From: Aquirickettsiella gammari
GTDB lineage: Bacteria > Pseudomonadota > Gammaproteobacteria > Diplorickettsiales > Diplorickettsiaceae
DNA length: 64,000 bases
Direction: 5' to 3'
Assembly: GCA_963701065.1 (NCBI GenBank)
Contig: OY969558.1
Location: forward strand, 992,001-1,056,000
Each line of letters starts with the position of its first letter. Position 1 is the stretch's first letter. The notes under the pieces are model-generated. The model was given only the letters and a program-made list of their open reading frames with translations. It searched no databases and was not told the DNA's origin. Shown piece by piece: positions 8,109 to 17,632 of the stretch. Made by a program: the position numbers and the translations under genes.

Positions 8109-8846
8109 CTAAGTTCCGTCTAAATAAGTTCGGGCACAGCACCATACATCTATTCTTTTTACACCTACATAGTATAAAGCGCGACTTAGCTCGATGAGCG
8201 TATGGCCTGTGGTCATTACATCATCGAGTAGCGCTATATGCTGCTTAGATGACAGATATTTTTGTATAGCAAATGCGTTTTTTACGTTAGTAGCGCGTTG
8301 ATTTGCAGGCAATCTGCTTTGTGCAACGGTATTATGCACTCGTGTACATCCCTTATAGTCAATAGGTATATTTAAGCGCTTAGAAATAGGGCGCGCCAGT
8401 TCCATGGCCTGATTAAAGCCACGCTGATAAAGTCTTTTTTTATGTAAAGGCACAGGAATAATTAAATCGGGTAAATTATCCTTTTGGTATTGTAAGCTTA
8501 TTTGTTCTGCTAATAGGCTACCTAAAATATGTGCATAAATTAAGCGTTTTTGAAATTTAAGCCCAGTAATTAATTTTTTTATTATCTGAGTATAAGAAAA
8601 AATGATGCAAATTTTATGAAACGGTAAGGGTTTTTTCAAGCAAGTCCCACAACGCGATTCTGTTTTGAAAGAAAGAGGTGCGGCACAATAAATACAGATA
8701 TTTTTTAACCAAGGTAAATGTTCCTCACAATCAATACACAAGTCTAATTTTCGCCCAGTTTCTTCACTGCATAAAATACAGTTAAAAGGTAAAAAATAGT
8801 GAGTAAGACCTTTATTTAATTGTTTTAGTAAGATGCTTATATTCAT
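8109..8846 (-). CDS. comF: ComF-family phosphoribosyltransferase-like protein
   Basis: A 245-residue protein with the ComF layout. An N-terminal zinc-finger-like region has four CxxC-type pairs (CILC, CIDC, CIYC, CGTC), and a PRTase type I domain follows with the PRPP loop LLDDVMTTGHT near residue 210. ComF homologues take part in handling internalised DNA during natural transformation; the exact reaction is not established. Competence machinery shares parts with the type IV pilus, and pilBCD is present in this window. The gene is convergent with the RRM gene, 42 bp away. Confidence 0.88.
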   Translation of the reverse strand: MNISILLKQLNKGLTHYFLPFNCILCSEETGRKLDLCIDCEEHLPWLKNICIYCAAPLSFKTESRCGTCLKKPLPFHKICIIFSYTQIIKKLITGLKFQKRLIYAHILGSLLAEQISLQYQKDNLPDLIIPVPLHKKRLYQRGFNQAMELARPISKRLNIPIDYKGCTRVHNTVAQSRLPANQRATNVKNAFAIQKYLSSKQHIALLDDVMTTGHTLIELSRALYYVGVKRIDVWCCARTYLDGT

Positions 8847-9007
8847 GATTTAAAAGTCCTTTTTAAGCTAAGATAAAGAAGTGGATTGAAACGATTAATT
8901 AACTCATAATATACCCCTTGTGTTTGATCGAGGGGGCTTGCTGGGTTTAGATTTCCCCATCTTGAATCAAAAAAGCTAGGCTTGAGTCATTTTTTTAAGG
9001 TATAGCT

Positions 9008-10846
9008 ATGTGTGGAATTGTAGCCGGTATAGCGCAACGCAACGTAGTCCCTATTCTTATTGAAGGGTTAAAACGGCTTGAATATCGGGGCTATGATTCA
9101 GCGGGTATGGCTGTGCTCGATGCGCATCAGCATTTACAACGTTGTCGTACGGTAGGGAAAGTAGCGAGCTTAGAAAAAGCCATAAAATCTGAAGCTTTAT
9201 CGGGGCAAATCGGCATTGCTCACACGCGTTGGGCCACACATGGCAAGCCTAGCGCATCTAATGCACATCCCCATATGTCAGGTGCGCATATTGCGTTGGT
9301 TCATAATGGGATAATTGAAAATTATTTGTCTTTACGTCAAAAATTGGTAAAGGCAGGTTATTTGTTTGAATCTGAAACAGATACGGAAATTATTGCGCAT
9401 TTATTACACCAAGCGTTGAAAAAAAATAAAGTTTTTTTATCCGCTGTGCGAACAACCATTGCGCAATTAGAAGGCGCTTTCGCTATTGTTTTTCTCTATC
9501 GGGATAAACCGGGCTCTTTAGTTGCAGTGCGTAAGGGTAGTCCTTTGATGGTAGGTTTAGGATTCGGTGAAAATTTTATTGCCTCTGATCATCTGGCACT
9601 ACTTCCGGTTACACAACAATTTATCTATTTAAAAGAAGGTGATATTGCGGAGATTAGCGCTGAAAAAGTAGTAATTTATGATAGCAAAGGTGCTATTGCA
9701 CATCGTGCTAAGCATTTACTCGATCTGCCTAAAGATGTGGTGAACAAAGGAAAGTATCGTCATTTTATGGAAAAGGAGATCTTCGAACAGCCCGATGCAG
9801 TGAGTGCGGCTTTAGAGGGTCGGCTCATTGATCACTCTCAGGTTTCGGATGAACTATGTGGTCCTCAATCCATCCAGCGATTTGCAAAAATTCAACAAGT
9901 ACAGATGGTAGCTTGTGGTAGCAGCTACCATGCCGGTTTAATTGCGGCGCAATGGTTAGAACATTGGGTCGGTATTCCTTGTCGGGTAGATATTGCAAGC
10001 GAGTTTCGTTACCAGTCCCATATTATTAAGCCAGATACGCTGTTTATTGCGCTATCTCAATCCGGCGAAACCGCAGATACTTTAGAAGCATTACGTCAGG
10101 CTAAAACTGAAAATTATGCAGTTACATTAAGCATTTGTAATGTTGCTGGAAGTACTATGCTGCGTGAATCTGATTTTACCTTGTTAACACGAGCGGGTCC
10201 TGAGATTGGTGTCGCATCAACTAAGACCTTTACAACCCAATTAACGGTTTTACTATTATTAACCGCTCTTTTGGGCTTATCCCATGGTTGGAGCGCAAAG
10301 CAGGAAGCTGCTTGCACTGCTGAATTAAAAAGTTTACCAAAACTTTTAGAGCAGACTTTAAAATTAGATCAGGATATTAAAAAATTAGCTAAAATGTTCA
10401 TCAATAAAGAACATGCGTTATTTATTGCCAGAGGGATTCATTACCCAGTTGCTTTAGAAGCGGCGCTTAAACTGAAGGAAATTTCTTATATTCATGCTGA
10501 AGCTTATCCAGCTGGGGAATTGAAGCATGGACCTCTTGCTTTAGTCGATAGCAATATGCCGGTAATCGTATTAGCGCCATCCAACTCATTGATAGACAAA
10601 CTTAAATCTAATATCCAGGAAGTACGAGCGCGTAGCGGACAACTAATTTTATTGATACAAGATAAGCTAGATTCAGACGAGAATGATGATAGCATTAAAA
10701 ATATCCTACTACCAAAGACTAGCGAGATGATTAGCCCGCTAATTTTTGTGCTCCCACTACAACTTTTAGCCTACCATGTGGCTATTTTAAAAGGGACAGA
10801 TGTTGATCAGCCGCGTAATTTAGCCAAGTCTGTTACTGTAGAGTAA
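9008..10846 (+). CDS. glmS: Glutamine--fructose-6-phosphate aminotransferase (isomerizing)
   Basis: The enzyme makes glucosamine 6-phosphate from fructose 6-phosphate and glutamine, the first step toward UDP-GlcNAc. The protein starts MCGIVAGI, so Cys becomes the N-terminal nucleophile after Met removal. The glutaminase block HTRWATHG is present, two SIS domains follow (for example ACGSSYHAG near residue 303), and the conserved DQPRNLAKSVTVE C-terminus is intact. Its 612 residues match the family. The stop lies only 13 bp from the stop of convergent glmM, whose product uses the GlmS product. I saw no glmS ribozyme in the 161-bp leader. Confidence 0.97.
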   Translation: MCGIVAGIAQRNVVPILIEGLKRLEYRGYDSAGMAVLDAHQHLQRCRTVGKVASLEKAIKSEALSGQIGIAHTRWATHGKPSASNAHPHMSGAHIALVHNGIIENYLSLRQKLVKAGYLFESETDTEIIAHLLHQALKKNKVFLSAVRTTIAQLEGAFAIVFLYRDKPGSLVAVRKGSPLMVGLGFGENFIASDHLALLPVTQQFIYLKEGDIAEISAEKVVIYDSKGAIAHRAKHLLDLPKDVVNKGKYRHFMEKEIFEQPDAVSAALEGRLIDHSQVSDELCGPQSIQRFAKIQQVQMVACGSSYHAGLIAAQWLEHWVGIPCRVDIASEFRYQSHIIKPDTLFIALSQSGETADTLEALRQAKTENYAVTLSICNVAGSTMLRESDFTLLTRAGPEIGVASTKTFTTQLTVLLLLTALLGLSHGWSAKQEAACTAELKSLPKLLEQTLKLDQDIKKLAKMFINKEHALFIARGIHYPVALEAALKLKEISYIHAEAYPAGELKHGPLALVDSNMPVIVLAPSNSLIDKLKSNIQEVRARSGQLILLIQDKLDSDENDDSIKNILLPKTSEMISPLIFVLPLQLLAYHVAILKGTDVDQPRNLAKSVTVE

Positions 10847-10859
10847 AACGAGAGCTAGT

Positions 10860-12200
10860 TTAGCGTATGGCTAGCTTAACTGTTTCGGCTAATTGATTAG
10901 CAATATTTTTTACTTCAGATAAATTGTTACCTTCTACCATGACACGGACAACCGGTTCTGTTCCAGATGGACGCAATAATACCCGTCCTCGATCCATTAA
11001 AACTTTTTCAGCAAGGAGTATCGCTTTTTTTATCGAAGGGGATTCCACAATAGCTGAAGGGTTTTCAGCAGCGATATTGATCAGTATTTGAGGGAATTTT
11101 TTCATCGCTTTTTTGGCATTATGCAGCGATAGGCCCGATGATTGAATCGCTTCTAGTACTTGTAAAGCAATAATAATTCCATCACCTGTCTTGCTAACAC
11201 GACGCGAAATAATATGTCCAGAGGCTTCCCCACCTAATTGCCAATTTTTAGTTTGTAATGCTTCGTTGACGTATCGATCACCGACTGATGTACGAATGAA
11301 TGCAAGTCCTAATTCGTTTAAAGCTAATTCTAAGCCTAAATTACTCATGGCCGTTCCTACAACCCCACCTTGGATATGACCTGTTTTAATACCACGCTGA
11401 GCTAATAAAAAAAGTAATTCGTCGCCATCAACAATTTCCCCTAGACTATCTACCATCAAGACTCGATCACCATCACCATCGAATGCAATCCCTAAATCAG
11501 CTTTTTCTGATAAAACAATTTTTTGTAAAGTATCTAAGTGAGTAGAACCACTGTGCTTATTAATATTTAAACCGTTTGGTTTTACCCCTAAAACAGTTAG
11601 ATCGGCACCTAAATCACAAAACAGGGGAGGGGCAATATGATAGGTAGCACCATTAGCGCAGTCGAGAACAATTTTTAGACCCTTCAAATGAAAAGATTTT
11701 GGAATAGTTGATTTGCAAAAATTAACATAACGGGTTTTTGCATCTTCTACGCGAATCGCTTTCCCTAACTTGGCAGAGTCTACAGTATACATAGCTTGAC
11801 TAAACTGAGCTTCTATTTGTAGTTCAATATCGTCTGCTAATTTAGTTCCTTCATGAGAAAAAAATTTAATTCCATTATCGTAATAGGGATTATGTGATGC
11901 GCTTATCACAATACCTGCTTGTGCACCTAAATCAGTGGTTAAAAAAGCAATGGCAGGGGTTGGGATAGGGCCCAAGAGATATACATCCACCCCTGCTGCG
12001 GATAAACCAGCCTCTAAGGCAGATTCAAGCATGTAGCCGGATATACGAGTATCCTTGCCAATTAGGACCTTATGATGCCCATTTGCTAAAACTCTACCTA
12101 CCGCCCATCCTAGTTTTAAGACGAATTCAGGCGTAATAGGATATTCACCCACTTTACCGCGAATACCATCTGTCCCAAAGTATTTACGGGTTTTTGTCAT
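10860..12200 (-). CDS. glmM: Phosphoglucosamine mutase
   Basis: A 446-residue enzyme that converts glucosamine 6-phosphate to glucosamine 1-phosphate. The phosphoserine loop ISASHNP places the catalytic serine at residue 102, as in E. coli. The metal loop FDGDGDR and the C-terminal phosphate-binding RPSGTEPVVRV are intact. It lies 30 bp after ftsH on the same strand. In many gammaproteobacteria folP sits between ftsH and glmM; here it is missing. A 6-bp inverted repeat AGCTAG/CTAGCT (10853-10876) spans its stop codon in the narrow gap to glmS and might help terminate one or both transcripts. Confidence 0.97.
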   Translation of the reverse strand: MTKTRKYFGTDGIRGKVGEYPITPEFVLKLGWAVGRVLANGHHKVLIGKDTRISGYMLESALEAGLSAAGVDVYLLGPIPTPAIAFLTTDLGAQAGIVISASHNPYYDNGIKFFSHEGTKLADDIELQIEAQFSQAMYTVDSAKLGKAIRVEDAKTRYVNFCKSTIPKSFHLKGLKIVLDCANGATYHIAPPLFCDLGADLTVLGVKPNGLNINKHSGSTHLDTLQKIVLSEKADLGIAFDGDGDRVLMVDSLGEIVDGDELLFLLAQRGIKTGHIQGGVVGTAMSNLGLELALNELGLAFIRTSVGDRYVNEALQTKNWQLGGEASGHIISRRVSKTGDGIIIALQVLEAIQSSGLSLHNAKKAMKKFPQILINIAAENPSAIVESPSIKKAILLAEKVLMDRGRVLLRPSGTEPVVRVMVEGNNLSEVKNIANQLAETVKLAIR

Positions 12201-12230
12201 GAGGAATCCAAGGGTTTAATTCTTGATCAG

Positions 12231-14165
12231 CTACAGACTATCTGCTGCTGGATCGGTTCCGGTGATTGTTGGGTCTGTTGTCGATGCGGAGGCCCCCCCC
12301 TCAGGCGTAGCTTGAGGGCCTTTTTTATGATTACTACTGCTCCAGCCTTTAGGTTCACGAGGAGGCTTCCCCTCCATAATGTCATTGATTTGGCTAGAAT
12401 CAATTGTTTCATATTTAATAAGTGCTTCGGCCATGAGATGTAATTTTTCGATATTATCTTGCAAGAGCGTTTCAGCGAGCTTATAGTTTCGCTCGATGAT
12501 AGCACGGCTTTCCTCATCAATTAGATGCGCCGTATCATCAGAAAACTTATTGTTCTTAGCAATTTGATGTCCTAAAAATACTTCTTCGTTTTCTTGACTA
12601 TAAGTCAGTGGCCCAAGGCGTTCTGATAAGCCCCATTTAGTGATCATATTTCTGGCAATTTCAGTTGCGCGCTGAATATCATTTGAAGCACCTGTGGTAA
12701 CTTGTTCAGGACCAAAAATCAGATTTTCAGCAATCCGTCCACCAAATAAACTCGCAATTTGGCTTTCTAGACGTTGCTTAGTATAGCTGTAACGATCTTC
12801 TTCTGGGAGGAACATTGTGACACCTAATGCTTTGCCACGTGGAATAATGGTTACTTTATAAACAGGATCATGTTCTGCGACTAAGCGTCCTACAATGGCA
12901 TGCCCGGCTTCATGATAAGCCGTTAGTTTTTTTTCTTTTTCGCTCATTACCATGGAGCGTCGCTCACTACCCATCATGACTTTATCTTTAGCTTTTTCTA
13001 AGTCAACCATATCGACTGAGGATTTATTTTCACGTGCCGCAAACAAAGCCGCTTCATTAACAAGATTAGCTAAATCTGCACCAGAGAAGCCAGGAGTACC
13101 CCTGGCAATGATAGCGGGCTTTACATCTTTACCGTAAGGGACTTTTCTGAGATGTACCTTGAGAATTTGCTCTCGCCCGCGGATATCAGGTAGCCCAACA
13201 ATGACTTGTCGATCAAAACGGCCGGGACGTAATAAAGCAGGATCTAAAACATCTGGACGGTTGGTCGCCGCCATGACAATAACGCCTTCGTTTCCTTCAA
13301 AGCCATCCATTTCAACCAGTAATTGATTTAATGTCTGCTCACGTTCGTCATGACCACCGCCTAGACCGGCACCACGGTGACGACCGACAGCATCAATTTC
13401 ATCGATAAAAATAATACAAGGAGCTTGTTTTTTAGCTTGTTCAAACATATCTCTAACACGTGATGCTCCAACCCCTACAAACATTTCGACAAAATCAGAA
13501 CCGGAGATAGTAAAAAAAGGAACCTTTGCTTCACCCGCAACAGCGCGAGCCAGGAGTGTTTTACCCGTTCCTGGAGGGCCCATTAATAACACACCACGCG
13601 GAATCTTCCCGCCTAATTTTTGAAACTTAGCGGGATCCTTTAAAAACTCAACTAATTCACTGACTTCTTCCTTCGCTTCTTCAGCACCAGCGACATCAGC
13701 AAAAGTAACCTTGACTTGATCTTCGCCCAATAAGCGAGCACGGCTTCGACCAAATGAGAGAGCGCCTTTTCCTCCGGCGCCACCCATTTGACGCATAAAA
13801 AATATCCATACGCCAATAAGGAGCAGCATTGGGAACCAGTTAATAAATATACGCATCAAGAAGCTTTCTTGTTGCGGGGGCTCTCCTTTTACATTGACCC
13901 CTTTCTTCATCAATTCAGGGAGTAAATATTGATCAGGAATAGGCATATAGCTAGTAAAAGATTTGTCGCTTTGTAGCTGGCCTTTTATGACTTGGTTACT
14001 TTGAATAGTTACAGATTGCACATTCCCTTGCTGAACATTATGCAAAAATTCAGAATAGGTTAAACGTTCGCCTCCATTATTGCGAGGTTCCAGGTTATTA
14101 AATACCGAGATAAGGATGACAGCAATAATTAACCATAAAAATAGATTTTTCAGCATGTCGTTCAA
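12231..14165 (-). CDS. ftsH: ATP-dependent zinc metalloprotease FtsH
   Basis: A 644-residue membrane-anchored AAA+ protease that degrades unstable and misassembled proteins, including LpxC in enterics. Two N-terminal membrane segments (about 6-22 and 103-124) flank a periplasmic domain. Walker A GPPGTGKT is at 196-203, Walker B IIFIDEIDA follows, and the zinc site HEAGH lies near residue 420. The C-terminal ~30 residues are Gly/Ser/Thr-rich and carry a run of eight G in the coding strand (12293-12300). It is part of a leftward cluster with rlmE upstream and glmM downstream. Confidence 0.97.
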   Translation of the reverse strand: MNDMLKNLFLWLIIAVILISVFNNLEPRNNGGERLTYSEFLHNVQQGNVQSVTIQSNQVIKGQLQSDKSFTSYMPIPDQYLLPELMKKGVNVKGEPPQQESFLMRIFINWFPMLLLIGVWIFFMRQMGGAGGKGALSFGRSRARLLGEDQVKVTFADVAGAEEAKEEVSELVEFLKDPAKFQKLGGKIPRGVLLMGPPGTGKTLLARAVAGEAKVPFFTISGSDFVEMFVGVGASRVRDMFEQAKKQAPCIIFIDEIDAVGRHRGAGLGGGHDEREQTLNQLLVEMDGFEGNEGVIVMAATNRPDVLDPALLRPGRFDRQVIVGLPDIRGREQILKVHLRKVPYGKDVKPAIIARGTPGFSGADLANLVNEAALFAARENKSSVDMVDLEKAKDKVMMGSERRSMVMSEKEKKLTAYHEAGHAIVGRLVAEHDPVYKVTIIPRGKALGVTMFLPEEDRYSYTKQRLESQIASLFGGRIAENLIFGPEQVTTGASNDIQRATEIARNMITKWGLSERLGPLTYSQENEEVFLGHQIAKNNKFSDDTAHLIDEESRAIIERNYKLAETLLQDNIEKLHLMAEALIKYETIDSSQINDIMEGKPPREPKGWSSSNHKKGPQATPEGGASASTTDPTITGTDPAADSL

Positions 14166-14293
14166 GCTAGACTACCTCATAATTCTTAACAAAGAGGGCC
14201 ATTATATACTAAATTTGATAGCTTTCGATTATTTTTAGCGCTTTTTTAGTGCTCCAACCCAAAAGAGAACGATTAAAAAACGCGTTCAAAAGA

Positions 14294-14920
14294 CTATTTT
14301 GTTTGATTATAACCCACAGCGACCAGATAAACCTCTGCTGAAGTCCCTCGAGAAGCAGATGGCTTTCTAATGGTAACTTTAGCAAATAAACGTCTTAATT
14401 CTTTTAAAAAAGCCTCGAATCCTTCTCCTTGAAAGGTTTTTATAATAAAACATCCTTTTGACCTTAGAACTTGCCGAGTAAAATCTAAGGCTAATTCAGC
14501 TAAGTACATCGCTTTAGGTTGGTCAACGCTACGCATCCCACTGAAGTTAGGTGCCATATCAGAAATGACGATATCAATAGGGCTAGATTGTACACGGTGT
14601 AAGAATTGTTGCATAACAGATTCTTCTCTGAAATCACCTTGCAAAAACTCTACATTGGATAAGCCTTCCATCGGCAAAATATCTAGTGCATATACCTTCC
14701 CTTTGGGGCCTACTATTCCAGCAACTAATTGAGACCAGCCTCCTGGTGCGGCGCCAAGATCAACTACTGCCATTCCGGGCCTAATGAGTTTATTCTTCTC
14801 TTGAATATCTAATAATTTGTAGGCTGAACGTGAACGCAATCCCTCTTTTTGGGCGCGCTTTACGTAAGGATCATTAAAATGCTGTTTAAGCCAGCGTTGG
14901 CTGCTTTTACTTCGCGACAT
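14294..14920 (-). CDS. rlmE: 23S rRNA (uridine-2'-O-)-methyltransferase RlmE (FtsJ)
   Basis: A 208-residue SAM-dependent enzyme that 2'-O-methylates U2552 of 23S rRNA late in 50S assembly. The catalytic set K35, D121, K161 and E196 matches the K-D-K-E tetrad of E. coli RrmJ. The SAM loop VDLGAAPGGWSQ is intact at 53-64. The rlmE-ftsH pairing is a classic gammaproteobacterial arrangement. The start overlaps the 3' end of the upstream MFS gene by 14 bp, so it is probably translated from the MFS message by coupling. Confidence 0.96.
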   Translation of the reverse strand: MSRSKSSQRWLKQHFNDPYVKRAQKEGLRSRSAYKLLDIQEKNKLIRPGMAVVDLGAAPGGWSQLVAGIVGPKGKVYALDILPMEGLSNVEFLQGDFREESVMQQFLHRVQSSPIDIVISDMAPNFSGMRSVDQPKAMYLAELALDFTRQVLRSKGCFIIKTFQGEGFEAFLKELRRLFAKVTIRKPSASRGTSAEVYLVAVGYNQTK

Positions 14921-16226
14921 CAGGTTGTTGTTGACAGTGGGTTTCGCGTATCAGGAACTTACCGATTAAGAAGGCAATAAGATAGCAAAAAGGTAATACT
15001 ATAAATGCCTTGCGATAGTTCTCAACACTATAAAATGGAGTGCCGTTAGAGTATACCCCATTCCAGTTAAGGTGTAGAAGTATCCCAATAATTGGTTGAA
15101 ATAAGGCGCCACCTGCAACAGTTGCCATGTTATTAATACCGATAGCCGTTCCGGCTACGCTAGAGTGATTATTATCTTTAACAACACCAAATGCGAGTGA
15201 TTGCCCTGAAGCGGCAAGACCAAATAAAAATAGGCAAACATAAAGCCAAAGCAACGGGAGATGCGGCATGTAGATAACAGGAACTAACCCAAACACACCT
15301 AGGCTTGCCGCGAACTTTAAGGGCATCCTGCGCAGGTTTACTTTATCGGACCACCACCCTAATAGGGGGCAACCAATCCCTATCGCAAGCCAAATCATGG
15401 TACAAGCTGTTGAGGCTGCTTTAGTGCTAATACCATAAGCAACAACGAGAAAAGGGACGCCCCACAAAGCCGCAAAGGCTGTGATAGGGGCCCATACCAT
15501 AAAAGAATAAAGTGCGATAAACCAAGTCTGACTATTAGCTGCAACTTGATGAAAGCTTTGTAGGATCGTTTTTTTAGAGGTCGCTTGAAATCTATGACCT
15601 TTTGAAACCGCTTCCGGACTGTCTCGCACGATGAGCCAGACGAGTAACGCTAAGATAACACCCGCAATACCTAAAGTAATTATAGTTTGCCTCCAGCCCC
15701 AATGCTCCACCGCAATAGTTAAAGGTGCTTCGCCTACGATAGCACCCACACTACTCATTAGTTCAACTAAGCCCGTTAGAAAAGCAAAATAACCCGAAGG
15801 AAACCAACGTGAAATTAAAACTAAAGTACCTATAAATGAAAAAGCCGAACCCATTCCCATCATAAATCGGCCCGCTGAAGCAATAGCGATACTGCTTGTT
15901 GAGCCAAACAAAAAAGCGCCCACAGCACAAGTGAGAATAGCGCCCGTTAATAAACGTCGAGGGCCAAAACGATCAAATAAAAAACCGGCAGGAAGCTGCA
16001 TCGGTGTATAGGAATAATAGTAAAAAGCGGCGACTGTTCCTAAAGTGATGGCATTGAGTCCTAGATCACTAATTAACTGATTGGTCATCACGGCAGGTGA
16101 AACTTGCAAAATGAATTCATACATGTAAAAACAAGAAGCAAGAATACAAATAATAGTGGCAAGTAAGCTAGGCTTTCGCTTGGCGAAAGAAGGTAATGAT
16201 AAATCGTTATTTTTATTATTAGACAT
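14907..16226 (-). CDS. MFS transporter, tandem copy 2
   Basis: A 439-residue protein with about 12 membrane segments. The loop 2-3 signature GFLFDRFGPRRLL typical of the major facilitator superfamily is present. It is a close paralogue of the gene upstream (16262-17599): the stretches around QVSPAVMTN, YYYSYTPMQLPAG and LAFGVVKDNN are shared almost word for word. A third, more distant member is at 62.5 kb. Carriers of this family are numerous in Legionella and Coxiella; substrates are mostly unknown, with amino acids or other host metabolites suspected. Its end overlaps rlmE, so it is probably in one transcript with rlmE. Confidence 0.88.
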   Translation of the reverse strand: MSNNKNNDLSLPSFAKRKPSLLATIICILASCFYMYEFILQVSPAVMTNQLISDLGLNAITLGTVAAFYYYSYTPMQLPAGFLFDRFGPRRLLTGAILTCAVGAFLFGSTSSIAIASAGRFMMGMGSAFSFIGTLVLISRWFPSGYFAFLTGLVELMSSVGAIVGEAPLTIAVEHWGWRQTIITLGIAGVILALLVWLIVRDSPEAVSKGHRFQATSKKTILQSFHQVAANSQTWFIALYSFMVWAPITAFAALWGVPFLVVAYGISTKAASTACTMIWLAIGIGCPLLGWWSDKVNLRRMPLKFAASLGVFGLVPVIYMPHLPLLWLYVCLFLFGLAASGQSLAFGVVKDNNHSSVAGTAIGINNMATVAGGALFQPIIGILLHLNWNGVYSNGTPFYSVENYRKAFIVLPFCYLIAFLIGKFLIRETHCQQQPDVAK

Positions 16227-16261
16227 AGAATGTGAATAAAATAGAAATATTCAAAAAAAAC

Positions 16262-17599
16262 TTAAATTGCACTGGCTGACTCATTAGAGTATTGCGATTT
16301 GCAATAGGTTTCCCGAAGCAAAAACTGGCTTACCAATAGTGCTAACACATAGCATAAAGGCAAAACAAAAAACGCTTTTTGATAGTCGACTATACCATAA
16401 AAAGGCGTGCCATTATGTGTTACCCCGCTCCAATTGACATAGAGTAAAATTCCGATTAATGGTTGAAATAGCGCTCCTCCTGCGACAACCGCCATATTAT
16501 TAAAACCAATAGCCGTGCCTACCACGCAAGAAGTATTATTATCTTTGACAACACCAAACGCTAATGATTGACCTGAAGCGGCTAAACCAAAAGTGAATAA
16601 GGTAAAATATAACCAAGGTAGTGATAAAGGGGGCGCATATATAATAATCGTAAGACTAATAATCCCCAGTAAAGCAGATAAGCTGAGCGGTTTAGAGCGA
16701 GAACCGATTTTGTCTGAGTACCAGCCCATTAAAGGACTGCCTAAACCGATCCCCAGCCAAATCATAGCGCTTGCGATAGAAGCCGCTTCTGTCGTAAGCC
16801 CATAGCTCGCAACAAGAAAAGGTATGCCCCATAAAGCAGCAAATGCGGTAATAGGTGCCCATATGGCGAAAGAATAAAGCGCAATTAGCCATGTTTGTCG
16901 ATTTCTACAGACTTGTTGTAATCGTTTCAATTCACTTTTTTTAGGGGGAGATTGAAACTTATGGCCTTGAGTCACTGTTTCTGGGCTATCTCGTACAATT
17001 GACCAAACTAGCAATGCTAGAAAGCAGCCTATAATTGATAAAGCGATGATAGTGACGCGCCAGCCCCAGTGATTAATCGCTGTCACTAAAGGAACTTGGC
17101 CTGCTATAGCGCCCACAGAGCTCATTAATTGAACAAGACCGGTAAGTAATGCAAAGTAGTGTGGAGGAAACCAACGCGAAACAAGCAGTAACGCACCGAT
17201 AAACGAGAAAGAAGAACCAATTCCCATCAAAAGTCGGCCTATCGAGGCCATGACAGCATTGGGAGTCGTCCCAAATAAAAGTGCCCCGATCGCACAGATT
17301 AAAATGGCTAAGCTTATTAAACGACGAGGCCCGAAGCGATCAAAGAGTAGACCTGCGGGCAGCTGCATTGGCGTATAAGAATAATAGTAAAAAGCAGTCA
17401 TCGCTCCTAGGCTGGCGGCATTAAGGCCTAAATCACGCATCAGTTCATTGGTCATAACCGCAGGGGAGACTTGCAATGTGTACTCATACATGTAAAACAT
17501 GGCAGCAAGGATGCAAATAATCGAAGCGAGAAGTAATTGTTTTTTGCTAGTTAAAGAATCGGGTATATCCCGTGCCATTATCGCTTCATTATTGTACAT
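16262..17599 (-). CDS. MFS transporter, tandem copy 1
   Basis: A 445-residue, roughly 12-segment carrier with the MFS signature LLFDRFGPRR and a cytoplasmic loop between helices 6 and 7 rich in Lys and Ser. It appears to be the duplicate of the downstream gene, with 35 bp between them. The ATG at 17599 is preceded by AAGAGG at good spacing, and a strong 8-bp hairpin (17612-17632) lies immediately before that site. The substrate cannot be read from sequence. By analogy with related Legionellales carriers it probably imports a nutrient (inference). Confidence 0.88.
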   Translation of the reverse strand: MYNNEAIMARDIPDSLTSKKQLLLASIICILAAMFYMYEYTLQVSPAVMTNELMRDLGLNAASLGAMTAFYYYSYTPMQLPAGLLFDRFGPRRLISLAILICAIGALLFGTTPNAVMASIGRLLMGIGSSFSFIGALLLVSRWFPPHYFALLTGLVQLMSSVGAIAGQVPLVTAINHWGWRVTIIALSIIGCFLALLVWSIVRDSPETVTQGHKFQSPPKKSELKRLQQVCRNRQTWLIALYSFAIWAPITAFAALWGIPFLVASYGLTTEAASIASAMIWLGIGLGSPLMGWYSDKIGSRSKPLSLSALLGIISLTIIIYAPPLSLPWLYFTLFTFGLAASGQSLAFGVVKDNNTSCVVGTAIGFNNMAVVAGGALFQPLIGILLYVNWSGVTHNGTPFYGIVDYQKAFFVLPLCYVLALLVSQFLLRETYCKSQYSNESASAI

Positions 17600-17611
17600 T
17601 ATTTACCTCTT

Positions 17612-17632
17612 AGGTCATGTTTCTCATGACCT
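17612..17632 (-). promoter_or_regulatory. 8-bp hairpin in leader of MFS gene, directly before the ribosome site
   Basis: The arms AGGTCATG and CATGACCT are perfectly complementary with a 5-nt loop. In the message the second arm ends where the AAGAGG ribosome site begins, a few bases before ATG 17599. It could be an operator for a dimeric repressor or an RNA structure that tunes translation. No regulator is adjacent. Confidence 0.45.

Noticed and set aside
8847..9007. glmS ribozyme in the glmS leader
   Set aside because: The leader is only 161 bp with no recognisable ribozyme core; such ribozymes are mainly in Firmicutes. An imperfect CCCCTTG/CGAGGGG stem near 8915 is too weak to call.
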